The notes under the pieces were generated by a model that had not been told where the DNA came from, made no database searches, and saw only the letters and a program-made list of their open reading frames with translations. A DNA stretch of 64,000 nt, taken from positions 24,765,437 through 24,829,436 of the forward strand of contig CM026426.1 of the NCBI GenBank assembly GCA_014871385.1, read 5' to 3'. Shown here piece by piece: positions 11,340 through 23,221 of the stretch (within the stretch, counting starts at the first letter, position 1; every line of letters begins with the position of its first letter). Made by a program: the position numbers and the translations under genes. Origin of the DNA: Ceratodon purpureus. Its lineage: Eukaryota > Streptophyta > Bryopsida > Pseudoditrichales > Ditrichaceae.

Positions 11340-12650
11340 CTACAAAAAGGCACATTAAGCCAAACAGTTAGCAAGAAGTATGTTTTGAAAACAAATCTCC
11401 GAACATAGTAATGAAGCTGACTACGTCAAATAAATAAACACATCAGAGAAAATGTATGAAACCCACACGTCATTTACAGAAACACTTCAACAACAGAGAA
11501 TACATAATTTAGACCCAGTTTACTTCCTTGGAGATGACGTTAATTTCAATCATTGAGAATTCTAAAGACTACTGTGAGCCTTTCTAAGTGACCATGAGTT
11601 GTAGAGAAAGGCTACTCCCTAAAACGAGTTTGCAACCCACTATATAGACCATGAGGAAAACAAATTCGAATCAGCACCCAATACTTGGTAACAAAAAAAA
11701 AATCCAGTTTCTCATTTACCTGCTGTTATCTATACAACGTGCAATGTTAAATCAATACTAAATCACTACAAAGGCTATCCAGTGCAGGTATACAAGATGA
11801 GGAGGGAGGACAATACTGCTAAATTCATCTACATTTTGGGACATCCTAAACCGAAAAAGCAAACAACGACAGCTTGTGATACAACCCAATGCTAAATCCC
11901 TATGTACTTCAAGACAATCTTTAGAATGCGGAATCGAGTCCTTCCAGGCTCTCAAAAAGGAGATCACATTTATAAAATTGACGTGTAACATGTATCCACA
12001 CAGAGTTCTGGACCTAATCATTTCCTTTTGATTCGTAACCTATCAGCAGTATAAGAAATTGTGAGGTCAAAGCATATGAAAACATTCGAGAACACACTGG
12101 GTCGAAAAGGGTGAAAGCAGCAGGCATCGACAAGAAGACAAAGAAAAGACCCACTGCTTTCGCTAGGTTTTGTGTTTCGGGTTCTGAACTTAGAACCCAA
12201 CAAAATATTGTAAGGAAAATTGTCAAGTCAGGTTTTGAAAAACACAAACAACCGAAGCAAAAGATTACCGAATCCATTGGACATGAAACAACGCACAAAG
12301 CTTGGATATGCAACTTTGTAAATGAGGAGAGAGTGAAACATTACCTCTTCGCTGGGGCTCTACTATCGAAGTTGCTTAGAGTTGTTGCTATAAAAATTGA
12401 AAGCCGTAACAAAAAGTCAGAGAATTGTGATAGAGAAGGAACGAGCCGATGCGACATCTACGGCAAAGGGGAGCAAGCCAAACAATGAAGCACAGCTTGA
12501 AACCCTAGACATGCCTAAACCGTTTCCCAAGGATAAAGTTGAGACTTCCTGGTTTTCTAGGTCCTGGACCAATAGAAAAATTGCATTTTATTGTTACGTT
12601 TTTATCACCAGTACCCCCAATTTCCTTGGTTCCTTGGTTCCTAGTGGGCC
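11340..12650 (-). promoter_or_regulatory. right subterminal region of element A; 5' exons not resolved
   Basis: The RING-like gene must start here. A donor-like AGCAG|GTAAAT (minus strand, near 11715) could end a 5' exon, but no frame resembling the first exon of the element B homologue was found. CCTAG and CCTTGG words cluster at 12530-12660 near the right end. Open frames on the plus strand (12111-12488, 12397-12795) look like chance. Confidence 0.35.
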
Positions 12651-12671
12651 ACCTCAAGGATGCTTGCCCCC
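12651..12671 (-). repeat. right TIR of element A
   Basis: Read on the minus strand, the end is GGGGGCAAGCATCCTTGAGG. It is followed outside by TGAA (12672-12675), identical to the left flank. Confidence 0.85.
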
Positions 12672-12850
12672 TGAAACTTTGAACACTTTGATGCTGAATA
12701 CTAAATTGGTCTCTGAATGTCAAAGAGGTTATTGCAATCCTCTTGCTTGGAAAAGGAATCAATGTGCGATCGTTTCATTGTTTGGGTCTGTCTAGTTTTC
12801 ATATTTGAAGTAGTGATGACCTTTGAATTATATGCTTTGTGTATACGCAG

Positions 12851-13625
12851 CAAACCATGGTGCTAGTACGTCCATTGCTTCAGGTATTGTTGCCGCAGAG
12901 GAGGAGTCAATGGCGGCGATGGAGGTCGACAAGATGGAAGTACTCCTACAAGAAACACGTCGCAAACTCGACACCGCCTTAAAGAAGATGCGAGACGAAG
13001 ATAACGAAGCCGAAGCTGCGCTCAATGCTGCATATTTGGCAACATCAAAGGAAGCAAAACGACTTCTTCGTGAGGGTGCACCTGCTTCGGACTACGCAAA
13101 GAAAGCCGCAGAGATGAATTCGTTGGCCAGTTAACTTGATTCTGCGTGAGCAGAAGACGCCGCTTCTCGAAAGGAGGTTCTGAAGTTCAAGTCCGATTTG
13201 GCAACACAGAATGCTTCCCGCGACTCGGCAGTTGAAGCATTGAAAGTTGCCAAAGCAAAGGTTGCAGAAGAACGGATGCGGTCGCTTGCACTTTCTACAC
13301 CGAGTTCATTCGACTACCCTGAGGACAAATCTTTCTACCTATAGGTTTAGAAGTAATTGACACATGTGCTTAGTGTGGTCTTGGCTTTGTATTGAAGGGT
13401 GAGGTCTTGAGCTCGTGTGGATGTCTCCTCCATCCCCGATGCATGGCATTGCTAGTTCAAGTTCAAAATTACAACTTCAAAAGGTGCATAGATCCTCACC
13501 TTGCATCATCGCCTCTACATCTGGCAACCCCGTGGGTGGCACAATTTTGGGGCCAGATGGAGCCGCATCTCGAGATCAAGGTCAACACATTCTCCAATGT
13601 CTTGGAATCTCAGCGTGAGGTTTAG
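12851..13625 (+). pseudogene. 3' part of the interrupted coiled-coil/RING-like gene
   Basis: After acceptor TATACGCAG (12850) the frame reads SIASGIVAAEEESMAAMEVD and then a long Ala/Lys/Glu coiled coil. In-frame TAA (13132) and TGA (about 13147) interrupt it, yet the same frame keeps coding coiled coil to about 13340. A RING-like remnant follows in a shifted frame at about 13370-13620: C-A-stop-C, then SSCGCLLHPRC, KRC and TPWVAQFWG. This is the family pattern C-x2-C ... C-x-[HC]-x2-H-x2-C ... W-x2-[SQ]-[FL]. A TAG sits between the first two cysteines. The gene is dead, but its protein family is clear from the four other copies. Confidence 0.6.
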
Positions 13626-13879
13626 GTGCTACTGGAGGTGACAAAACTATGGTAACCATAGAATAATGAGGAGGACATATGAACAACTGATGCCGCAAAG
13701 AGACTTCACCTCACTTTTTATGCTTTAGTACACGTCTCCCAAGGAATTCATTGTTTGCCCTCGTACATATACGCTGTTTACAGACGATGACGTTGCACAA
13801 TGAAGTTGAACTAATGCTCTGGAAGACAAATCAGCTCTTGCCAATGTAAACTGTAACATTTCCGACTCTTAAGACTTAT

Positions 13880-14229
13880 ATAACCTTCAATAACCTTCAA
13901 GGATGACATCATACTCCTCAAAGTAGTAATAAAAAAAAAAAAAAAAAAATAGAAAAAAAAACTTCAGATAATTAGGAAGGATAATAATTAGAATTAAAAA
14001 TTAAAAAAAAAAAAAAAAAAAAAACAAATAGATTGATAATACAAGAATTACATTAAGTGGCAATGATGACATTGTACTCCCCATAGTACTAAATTTTTAT
14101 AAAAAACAATAAGCACATGTGATATTTAGATAAGTTAATAATTAGAATATTTCTTAAAACAAACAAATAGATGGATAATACAAGAATCACATTGAGTGGC
14201 AATGATGACATCGTACTCCCTACAGTACT

Positions 14230-14279
<50 letters not shown>

Positions 14280-14530
14280 ACATGTGATAATTAGATAGGC
14301 TAATAGTTAAAATGTTTCTTCAAATGCTAATATAGGTGGAGAATACAAAGAATATATAGTGTCAAGTATGGCATCATGCTCTTCAATGTATTAACGAGAA
14401 AGAAAAAGAAAAAGAAAAAACATGTGAGATAATGAGAGTTTAGACCACATTCAAATACTACAATAGAAGGTAATACAAGTGGATAATTTAAATGAAAAGC
14501 GATCAAATGAGTAAATTGTCTTGCCTTCAA
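13880..14530. repeat. tandem array of about 110-170-bp units with A-tracts
   Basis: Three to four related units carry the phrases ACACATGTGATAATTAGATA, AATAGATGGATAATACAAGA and GGCAATGATGACATCGTACT in the same order (units near 13.98, 14.11, 14.28 and a weaker one near 14.42 kb, with a partial start at 13.88). Each junction has a poly-A tract; the longest is about 50 A at 14230-14278. Unit length differs mostly by A-tract length. The array follows the 3' end of the dead RING-like gene. Confidence 0.8.
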
Positions 14531-15034
14531 ATAATAAGTTTTCAAAATTATATAAATACCTTTATGAAGTTGCTGAGTTAAAATCGTGAAGTGTTTCCTG
14601 ACCACGTTGCTCCTTTCTGATAGTGGACGTCAAAGTAGTGTAGTGTTTAGGAGAAGACAGATAATGCAAATGGAATGTAAAAGGGTATAAACTTCGATCG
14701 AGGTGCTATTTCTTTTTTCTTTTCTTCTGTGTCCAAGCTTTGAAGTGTATTTACTGGACATGATTTTTGGAAGTCATTATTCCTGTGATTATTCTATTCA
14801 TTGACAACAGTTTCTGTACATATTACAACTTCATATTCTTCCACATTCTATTTGAGGATTTTGAATTGCATTCCATCTTCTTAGACATTCAATTTAATTT
14901 TAACTTAGGAAATGTCTTTCTTGAAATGCATATGTCACGAAAAATTTCTCAATGGACTTAGCAAGCTCTACGTGATAAATTTAAATTAAAAACAATTTAC
15001 ATTGGAAGCAATTCACATTCCAAGCAATTCACTG
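14531..15034. other. no gene seen
   Basis: This is AT-rich spacer. The plus-strand ORF at 14767-14961 is hydrophobic only because of TTT/ATT codons and shows no other signal. The sequence GACGTCAAAGTAG near 14629 repeats the start-of-window sequence near 86. Confidence 0.35.
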
Positions 15035-15418
15035 TCGCACCAATTCAGACATAGTGTTGCCAAATGGCTTTAAACCTAGACGCAGTTATTGATTGTTGAT
15101 AACCGTTGTGTTGAAATGTAAAGATCAGTACATATTGGTCATCACCAGGAGGAATCGACCATGGTCCGGATATGGGTGCGATCCAGTTGATAAATTTAGT
15201 CATGCATTGTGAAAAAGTAGTAGTGGCTGGACTGTGCAACTGAATGTAATGCTAATACTGCTGCCGACAAGTGGCATATTGTAGTCAGTCTCAGAGACCA
15301 TTGCTGTTGAGCAGACCACCACTTGAAGGTAGCCACCTGTACACTGTACGAATGAAAAGTATACACTCGCTCGGGATGATCTTTCACGGCATATGAACAT
15401 CCAAGTGGACATTTGTCA
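15035..15418 (-). pseudogene. 3' fragment of an unrecognised gene, cut by element C
   Basis: Read on the minus strand from the very edge of element C, the frame gives CPLGCSYAVKDHPERVY, then FKWWSAQQQWSLRLTT and HLSAAVLALHSV. It shifts by one base near 15195 and continues as INWIAPISGPWSIPPGDDQY and SRFKAIWQHYV to a stop at about 15045. The residue composition (Trp, Tyr, Cys, structured periodicity) looks like a true conserved protein, but I do not recognise the family. It is open right up to the TIR, so element C probably inserted into it or a rearrangement joined them. No continuation was found beyond 29693. Confidence 0.45.
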
Positions 15419-15720
15419 GGAGAACGCTAAATGCCATGTAAGGAAGGATAAGGCGGGACGGCGCGCCGTGGCGTCCGCCGTGGCCCGCCACCGTGGACGG
15501 CCCATTTTTCCCCGCGTTTTCCCTCGCCGGTAACTTCTAGCTTCGGTAATCTCGATCATCGCGTAACACTGAACACTGGATCAAACGACCCGTGACACAA
15601 AACACTGGCGCCTCATGTGACACTACCTTCCCGAACTGACCGTGCCCCCACAAAAAAATGACGTCACGCCACGTCATCGTCTCTCACAGCCTCGACGGTC
15701 CGACTAGGGTTTTCCAGTGT
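15419..15720 (+). repeat. left TIR of element C
   Basis: 302 bp, GC-rich for its first 100 bases and containing two GTGACAC words. Comparison with the right TIR shows about two differences (near 15480 and 15560), both of the C/T or G/A type. TGACGTCA-type words and TAGGGTTT (telo-box) near its inner end suggest promoter function. Confidence 0.95.
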
Positions 15721-15997
15721 TAGGGTTCCAGTGTTATTGTGTACTGTGTCGAGAGGCCCGGGTTTCTCCGATTGCGCATGTAATTCGATTACTTTCCAAA
15801 GCATGTCTGTTTACGTTTACGGCTGTCTTCCTTGCTGTTGCACGTTGGTTTGTCTGTCACAGTCAATGGAAATGATTGATGTCACTTACGTGTTTCAGTG
15901 TTATTGAGGGTTTGGGATCCGGTTTAGGGTTGATGAGCTCACAGATCGACAGATCTGGGTTTTGGGCATTTGCGTGAAGGGGAAGTACCGCTCGAGG

Positions 15998-18900
15998 ATG
16001 GATATGGAGAGCGAGGGCTTCCAGAGTACGCAGTCTGACCCCATGGAGGGGATAGTGGAAGACGAAGAGATAGATCTTGGTGATTTCGATATTCACAAGC
16101 TCCAGCTCCAGGCGATTGAGGAACGCATTCAGAACCCGCCCCCTGGCATTTATGGACCACGCGACTTACGATGGGAGCTCCATTATCGACCTCCTAGGGG
16201 TGAGCACAAGAAGTCTCACATTGTTCAACAATGCTACGTGCTTATGTCGCGCGTCCCTGATTTCATCGAGGGAATGCAGTGCGGTAGAGAAGGGGCTCAA
16301 TGCAGATTTAGACCTAATAAGGAGAATCGACGCCCCAACCAAAGACGAGATGGGCACAAAACTGCACTCGATTTCACCCGGTAAGTGCTTTACTGTCACA
16401 GTGTATTCTGTGTTACTATAGTATCCAATTATGTACTGCTTTATGGTTTAAGGGCTCTAATTCTAGTGTATGAAAGTGCAGGTACAGATGTGAGTACGGT
16501 CCCAAAGACTATTCACATATTGTGAAGCCGATTTCAGAAGAACTCCTGCCCAAGCCGAGGAAGAAACCACGTACTCCCGACTGCGTTCCTGAAGGTAATG
16601 CGATTGCTCCTACTCGAAAAGCCAGAGCAAGGAGAGTTAAGAATTTGGAGGGGACGAAACCACCACGCAGATTCAAGTCAAAAACACCTGCATGCGGGGT
16701 GGACGCTATGGATTGGATGTTGGCAGATCCCGCGTCCATGCCAAAGAAGCGCCGTAGTAGAAAGACGAAAGTAGATTGTTGCGTGCAGCAATCCCGTGAC
16801 ATCACCGCCGACGCAATTCACCCTCCACAAATTCCAGATCTGAACGAAATGCCTTTGACGGAAGAGGCTCCCGCCAGTCTTGTGGTACACGCAAAAAGGA
16901 GGGGATCACGAAAGAAGAAAAACGATGTCCCTGATGTCAACTCCAGTGTCACAGGGGATATACCGACTGTCAAAGTCGTGAGAAGAAGGGCTTCGAAAGC
17001 GAAGCCAGCCGCAGTTTTGGCCGAAGGAGGTTCAGGTTCCACTGGATGTGAGATAGGGGGGCCTTCACAATCGGACCCAGGTTCTGTTGTAGACGCAGTG
17101 AAGCCTGCCAAACGAACCCCGCGGAAGTACGCACCCCGGAAAAAGAAGGTACCACCTGGTTGCAAACATCAGTGTCACATGGTTGGTTCTCATCTTCTGA
17201 TTGTGACAGAGCACGATCTTGGGAACCCAGTCCAGCCGGGAGTAAATGGTGGTTCGTCCCCTGCGCAGCCCCTGCCTATTGATTCTGTTATGAATGATCC
17301 TTCTAGTGTCACGGATGGCCTTGCGCCGCTGCTATCCGCTCTATGTGAGCAAGCCGAGTTCACATCTTCTGAAGTACGTTCAGCCGGGTCGAGGGAATGC
17401 GGAAACATTGAAGTTGGCCTTGCACCGGAGGTCATTGACGTCCCACAGGTGCAGGAAAAGGAGGAGGCGATGTTCCTGACAACTGGCAAAGTTAAGGTAC
17501 CCGCCACTGTGAAACAAAAACGGGACTCTAAGAAGAAATGGAGGGGGGTCCATCAAGCGAGGGTGCCTGGCTCAATTCACGGTCAAGACTCTTTTGTACG
17601 CGCCACACGTGTCCAAAATATGTATAATACAAGAGAAACATGTCAACCAGGACGGCCTCGTTGTGCACGGAGGTATGAAATGTGGAGATCGTAGTGCTTT
17701 CTCAGCTCACTTGTCGCCGGAGATTCGCACATTCGTAGAGGAGTGTCTACGTCGCAAAGATTCTTCAAATCAAATTATGAAGAAGCATTTGGAAATACTA
17801 AAGCAGTATCAAGCAGATGGCAGGGATATAACACGGGACCTTCTGCTTACCACCAAGGATATTCGCAATATTTCTGGGAAGCTTGCCCAGGAAACTTATA
17901 TGTTGCATAAAAATGACGCACAGAGCGTCAGAATGTGGGTTGAGAGGAATCCGGACAAGGTTTTCTATTATACTTAGTCCAATAAACAGAAGCCGGTTCC
18001 TGTCCCTGGTGAACTGACTGGGGCGAACATGCCGTTCACCATCGGAATTCAAACGGACTGGCAGCGTAAAATGATGTTGCAACACGGCCACAATGGGGGT
18101 ATTTCGATAGATGCCACATTCGGAACAAATGAGAGGAAGGTAACGTTTCAATCTGACTCTCTAACTATTTTCAAAGTTGCGACACTGATTGAATTCATTA
18201 TTGTTTTTTAAAATTCCAGTCTAAATACACTGACTCCATCGCAATGTAAACTCGCCGCACTTCCCTCTCTACACGCTCATGGTTTTCGATGAGTGGCACA
18301 ATGGTGTACCCGTCGCTTTTATATTGACTTCTAAATGCGCCGAGGTCGACTTGTCTCCGTGGATGAAAGCTTTGAATGCGAGAATGGTAGCTAAAAAACC
18401 TGACTGGAAACCAGCAGCTTTTATCGTCGACTTCGCACCAAGAGAGATAAATGCATTGAAGTAAATTCTACCCTATTACATACGTTCCAACCATTTATAT
18501 TCATTTCTAGTTAACTTCACTGCAATTCTAAGTGGGCGTCTTCATATTCACGCTTCTGTCGAAAAAAACGAATGTGGTGTCACAGTGTCACAGTGTTTAT
18601 TACGCTTCTTACACTGTTTCAAAATTCTGTACTACATTAATATTAAATTGTGGTTCTCCTGCAGCGATACGTGGCCCAATACTGCTATTTTTTTATGCTT
18701 ATGGCATGTTAGGAGAGCGTGGCAGAAAAATTCCTGTTACAAGATCGCAGATTTGGGTAGACGAGCTGCGATAATGAAGGAGCTAGGATTGATAATGTAC
18801 GATCGGAGTTCTCCCCCAGGTGAAGAGGGTAAGGAATGGGCTCGGAAAAAAATAGACGAACTAGAAAAGAAGTACCCATAGGAGAACGAGTTCTGGGAAT

Positions 18901-19841
18901 ACATGAGGGACCAGTGGGTAGAGAAAACACATATGTGGGTGGTTGGATTTAGGAATCTGCACTACTGTGGTCAAGACACAAATGCAGCCATCGAAGGATA
19001 TCATGGGTTTGCAAAGTCCATTCTGAAGTCAGAGCGAAGTAGGATGACTGGAAGAAGAGTCGACTGGTGTATTACAGCTTTAACCGAGGATGTCGTTGAC
19101 CATTACTGGTACAAGGACCTGCGTAAGGAGAAGGGTTTCGTAGACAACAAAAAGATGCAGGATAAGGTGGTAAATTCCATACTGAAGGCTAGATTAATAC
19201 CTGAGTCTGACGTTACCTTGCCGACAGACGACTGTGACACTGCCATGGTGACATCTACTACACATCGCCATATGCGATACACTGTGTACAATCCGGGCTC
19301 TGAGTGGGGAGTCTGTAATTGTGTCTGGGCACAACGTGGTAACATGTGCAAACATCATGTTAAGGTGGTTATGATGATGCACCCGGACATTGCAGAAGGG
19401 ACTATCGCTCGCTACTATGGTAGACTGGCAGGTAACGTGAACGGAGGATTACAACAATTATTAACTCCACGACGAGCCCAACCTGAACGACCAGATGAGT
19501 ATTGTACGCCGTTACAGGATAACACCCCAGTTCCTGTGACACCGGTTCCGACTCCTCAAAGGCGTCAGGGGGATGATCTCCAGGAAACACTGCGGCAACG
19601 AATCATTACCATACATGAAGAAGTCGGAGACGACGCCTTCTTAATGGAACATCTAATTGCTGAACTGAACCAGACGATTGGCAGGCTCCGGAAATTGAAG
19701 GTAGAACAAAGGGATGGGACAGTACATCCGATGATGGGCACTCCAATGTTCGAGACTGTTGATGACGGGATGGGGTTCAAATTGAAACGAAGGAAAGACT
19801 TCCTCGAGCGCTCTGGTCCCCCCGTGGCTCGACGGCTTTGA
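15998..19841 (+). pseudogene. MULE transposase with SWIM zinc finger, four or more exons
   Basis: Proposed exons are 15998-16380, 16482-18139, about 18257-18460 and 18665-19841. The splice signals are GTAAGT...GTGCAG, GTAACG, GTAAAT and CTGCAG. The N-terminal part has CGREGAQCRFR and a basic Pro/Lys-rich region. The core has GGISIDATFGTNE (first Asp), VFDEWHNGVPVAF, AFIVDFAPREINAL (second Asp), CLWHVRRAW (C-x2-H) and GQDTNAAIEGYHG (Glu). Together these make a DDE set typical of plant MULE transposases. SWIM residues follow: CNCVWAQRGNMCKHH. The C-terminal tail is Pro-rich then helical. It is broken by a frameshift in a G6 run near 17541, TAG at 17975-17977 and TAG at 18879-18881, both where the family continues. 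Confidence 0.85.
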
Positions 19842-19994
19842 CTGGGTCCGATTTACATCCTTCCCTCACCTACAGATTCTATCCACTCCGTAGCGTCACT
19901 TACAATCTTCTTCCTTGTGACACTGTTCACTGCCCGTTCATGGTTTAGTTCTTCTGGAGCTTTCCTCGGTTACATTATCTGTCTTCACATTAAC

Positions 19995-20455
19995 TTTTGT
20001 TGTTCATGTCGGATATCTCACTAGCGGAGAATATTTGTTTTGGGTTTTTCCTGCAGGTGGATCCGTTGGAGTTCACTGTTCTTTTGATTGCTGCCGTCGT
20101 TTTCTGTTTTCTTTGGAAGAAGGGCACTGCCAGTCGTGGAGTGGGTGGTATGGAGACTCCTGGGATTCGCCACTTTTCTGTTGGAGATGCGACAGAAGGA
20201 GGTCACGGTGGTTGCTTAGCAGCGTATTCTTTTGCGCCGTGTGGAGGACGGCTACATCATCCCGAGCGTCGTCGACGTCCTCATCGACGGGCTGCATCGG
20301 ACAATGGTGACTCATCGCCATTCTTACGTACTCCTTTTTCCCGAGAACAATCCCTGCATCGCGATACAACGGAAGTCCATTGGGTCTTAGATCAATTCTA
20401 CACCGGCATGGACGACGAGGAGCTGGACAATTTGAGCAATTACAGCGCAAAGTAG
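19995..20455 (+). CDS. small ORF downstream of the transposase, possible membrane protein
   Basis: An ORF of about 150 codons begins MSDISLAENICFGF and contains the hydrophobic stretch EFTVLLIAAVVFCFLW (about residues 25-42). A basic Gly/Arg/His-rich middle and an acidic end (GMDDEELDNLSNYSAK) follow. An antisense frame over the same DNA is also open, and a CTGCAG acceptor at about 20055 could make the hydrophobic part an exon start. I do not recognise it; it could be a small accessory gene of the element or chance. Confidence 0.3.
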
Positions 20456-20459
20456 TGAA

Positions 20460-21110
20460 TGGGTATTTTTTAGGTGTCCTTTATCCTTACATTGTACTCT
20501 TATTGTAAAGTTTGAGTACAATGTCACATAATACGAGACTTGGACGTATTCCAAGTATTTGTGACACTACTTGTAACTCTGTGTTTGATTCGCTCGTGAC
20601 ACTGTATGCCTGGAGTGTGCCCCTTCTAATTCAATGGATTCAACTAAGTGGTTTCATAACGATGACTTCTTATTCTATACTGATGATAAATAAAATCCCG
20701 AATTTAGTGACAAGAAACCCATTCAATAATCCTTGATGTCTAGAAGAATGTACCATCATTCGAAGAGGCGGAGTAATGAATAAACATAGAAAAAACGAGC
20801 TTAGACAAAGACTATCATGAACACCTTCCTCGTTTCTGCGGTATGTTATGCTGTAACCGCGCTAAAACACTAATATTGCATGACGGTCCTAGATTTATAC
20901 GTGTCTTTAAAAACCCAATGGTTATGTAATGAATATGGATCTTCGACAATATTTCAAACTTATTTAATGAGAAAATAAATTTTGTACACGTGTGCAATAC
21001 TATGATAATATACTTCATACCCTTAACCAACCATGTGCATGATAATATTATTGTGTCCAAATAAACGTGAATTCATTTGTAAAGTAGGTAACAAAAAAAA
21101 ATAAAAATTA
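20460..21110. other. spacer of element C, no gene seen
   Basis: This AT-rich stretch has GTGACAC words near 20562 and 20596. It lies between the converging genes. No supported coding frame. Confidence 0.45.
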
Positions 21111-21290
<180 letters not shown>

Positions 21291-21900
21291 AAAATAAAAT
21301 TACATATGAATATAAATGTATACATTTATTTATTTACATATGCATATATAATGGTTTATACTTGTTCATAATTGTTTACAAGAAACGGGTAATTTATAGT
21401 ACTGTATAGTTTTCGACGGGAGAGAAGGACCAATTTGTAATGGGTATACTTTCATAGAAATTTCTTCCCGAACATATCGTGGAAAAAGAATGGGTTACAT
21501 TTTCCAAAAAATTAGAATTCTGAGTAAACACATTATGAACTTTGAAGAGCATAATGAAATTAAATCCTTGAAATATACAAATGGAAGTATTGGGACAAAA
21601 TATCATAAAAGATTGTTCATTCAATCCAAAGGAAAGATTATAAAATCTTATACCAAGATAGGATATTGTACAAAATTCGAACTATAGTACGTTTAGGAAG
21701 TAAATTATTAATATGTTCATGAGGACATTGTTAGTATAATCATTACTTAAGAAATTGTCAATTAACGAAAATAATATTAAATGAAATTTGTAGAACAACA
21801 ATTTCTGTAATGCACACGGAATATAGATTTGATCAAATAACAAAGTTATCCCATAGATATCATTACAATCTAAACAGTACCGATTATCACTGGGGAAATA
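21291..21900. other. AT-rich spacer, no gene seen
   Basis: No coding frame with protein-like composition and no clear motif. Open frames on both strands here are AT-composition artefacts. Confidence 0.4.
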
Positions 21901-21904
21901 TGAT

Positions 21905-21968
21905 ATACACTGTATCACAGTGTCACAGTGTCATAGTGTCACAGTGTATAGTGTCACAGTGTCACTCT
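21905..21968. promoter_or_regulatory. cluster of GTGTCAC words
   Basis: Four GTGTCAC copies (21920-21926, 21936-21942, 21951-21957, 21959-21965) occur in about 46 bases, with near-copies (GTATCAC, GTGTCAT) between them. The spacing is 8-16 bases. The same word is scattered through the whole of element C and is almost absent outside it, so this may be a high-affinity site for an element-specific DNA-binding protein. Confidence 0.6.
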
Positions 21969-22165
21969 TAATGTCTATTACCGCAGAGACATAGGCACAC
22001 GAAACACAATATTGAATTGCAAAATATAAGCGGCTGAAAAGAGGGTGAATGTTTTGAAGCGTGATATCTTATTACGTCAGAGGCAATACCTACAGCTGTT
22101 ATGTCAGTAACGTCCAGAAATGTACGTACTAAGCCGTATAACTAATTCCCTACAATTGAATATAA

Positions 22166-22552
22166 TCAACTGTTATGAGAACAGGATACCATAGAGCTGC
22201 AACTACATTCCATGGTTTTCGTGTCACGTTCCGGTTTCTTCCACTTCGAATGTCCTTGCAACAGTGACACATAAGAAGCATCTCTGTGTACTCCCTTGAA
22301 CTGTTCTCTCGCAGGGAAAAGCACGACCTTCTCTGTTTCCAAAGCCTGAGAATGACCACCAAGATTTGCCCTTTTACACTTCAGTTGGTCGGTGCCTAAA
22401 CGTAAGGGTGCACGATATACCCTATCATTTCTCAAAGTCGTAACAGTACGATTTGAAGACGGAAGGGAGAGACTCGTTATCGGGACAGGTACGTCGACAA
22501 AGTCAGCCAGTGTAGCTAAGAACTCGAGTACTTCTGATTCCAGCCCCTCCAT
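22166..22552 (-). CDS. small ORF of element C, unrecognised
   Basis: An ATG at 22552 on the minus strand opens 128 codons starting MEGLESEVLEFLATLADF. A helical N-terminus is followed by a basic region (KCKRANLGGHSQAL) and a Cys-containing end (MECSCSSM). It is oriented like the Ulp1-like gene and lies about 0.7 kb beyond its stop, so it may be a separate third gene. A plus-strand frame (22392-22859) overlaps it and cannot be excluded. No family recognised. Confidence 0.35.
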   Translation of the reverse strand: MEGLESEVLEFLATLADFVDVPVPITSLSLPSSNRTVTTLRNDRVYRAPLRLGTDQLKCKRANLGGHSQALETEKVVLFPAREQFKGVHRDASYVSLLQGHSKWKKPERDTKTMECSCSSMVSCSHNS

Positions 22553-22860
22553 GTCTAAGGTAGAGTATGAACACTATAACAGACCAGACTTGGATCTTAG
22601 CCTAGAAAATGAAAAAACTAAACCGCACTACAAGAGAGGATTAGAAGCAAGGAAGGCCTGTCTTATATACAGACGTTTGGCGTTTCTATGTGGAGTACGA
22701 ATCGCGTTCTACTGCTGTGGGAACTTCATCATATCCGTATCGTTGAATGCTAAACCGTATACAGTTCTAGCAAGCTACCACTGTGCGTCACATTGTCGTT
22801 TTCGTGGGTTTGATATCGAGGATAATGTAGTCTGTCGTTGGTGCATTGCTATGGAGTGAG

Positions 22861-23221
22861 GGCAAGAGCCAAGGTACGACAATATAGTGATGTGGGGGGC
22901 AGCCCTCAATGTCACAACGAGGAGCGAATCTAATTTCACCCGAAAGCAAAGGATAATTGATGATGTAGAGACGACGCCATGTATGTTACTTTATCCGTTC
23001 GCAACTCTGTGACACCCGTATCATATTGTACCGCATGCAACTAATTCGAAAGAAACACTTAGAAAATCACTGAAAACTGTGACACTTGATTTTCTTTAAA
23101 CATGATATCCGGGATTAAAGTTAAAGGTCAATCAAAGTAGCCGTGACTCTGTAAACCTTACATTGCAACGGTCTAGGTCTCATAAAAGGATTTCTAGCTC
23201 AACGTTAGAGAGGTAATCTAC
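22861..23221. other. 3' flank of the Ulp1-like gene
   Basis: No gene seen. GTGACAC words lie near 23010 and 23082. This probably includes the 3' UTR of the minus-strand gene. Confidence 0.4.

Larger units (their letters stand above)
1760..12671 (+). mobile_element. element A: TIR transposon with 4-bp TGAA duplication (Sola-like?)
   Basis: The left end starts GGGGGGAAGCATCCT and the reverse complement of the right end starts GGGGGCAAGCATCCT. The bases directly outside are TGAA on both sides (1756-1759 and 12672-12675), so the ends are well supported. Inside are a transposase-related gene read inward from the left (3373-5230), a coiled-coil gene (5368-6235), a RING gene (8.9-7.7 kb, minus) and a coiled-coil/RING-like gene read inward from the right (11.3-9.7 kb, minus). 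This is element B in mirror orientation. The transposase lacks its catalytic core, so A probably cannot move by itself. Four-base duplications and a DDE transposase of this kind suggest the Sola group, but that assignment is from memory of the family and unproven. Confidence 0.85.

Noticed and set aside
12111-12795. Plus-strand ORFs at the right end of element A
   Set aside because: They run against the expected gene direction, lack splice logic and have no recognisable motifs.
1-14700. GACGTC or GTCGAC as a signature word of the outermost, interrupted element
   Set aside because: A few copies occur at 81-92, 12927 and 14629, but there are too few to exceed chance.
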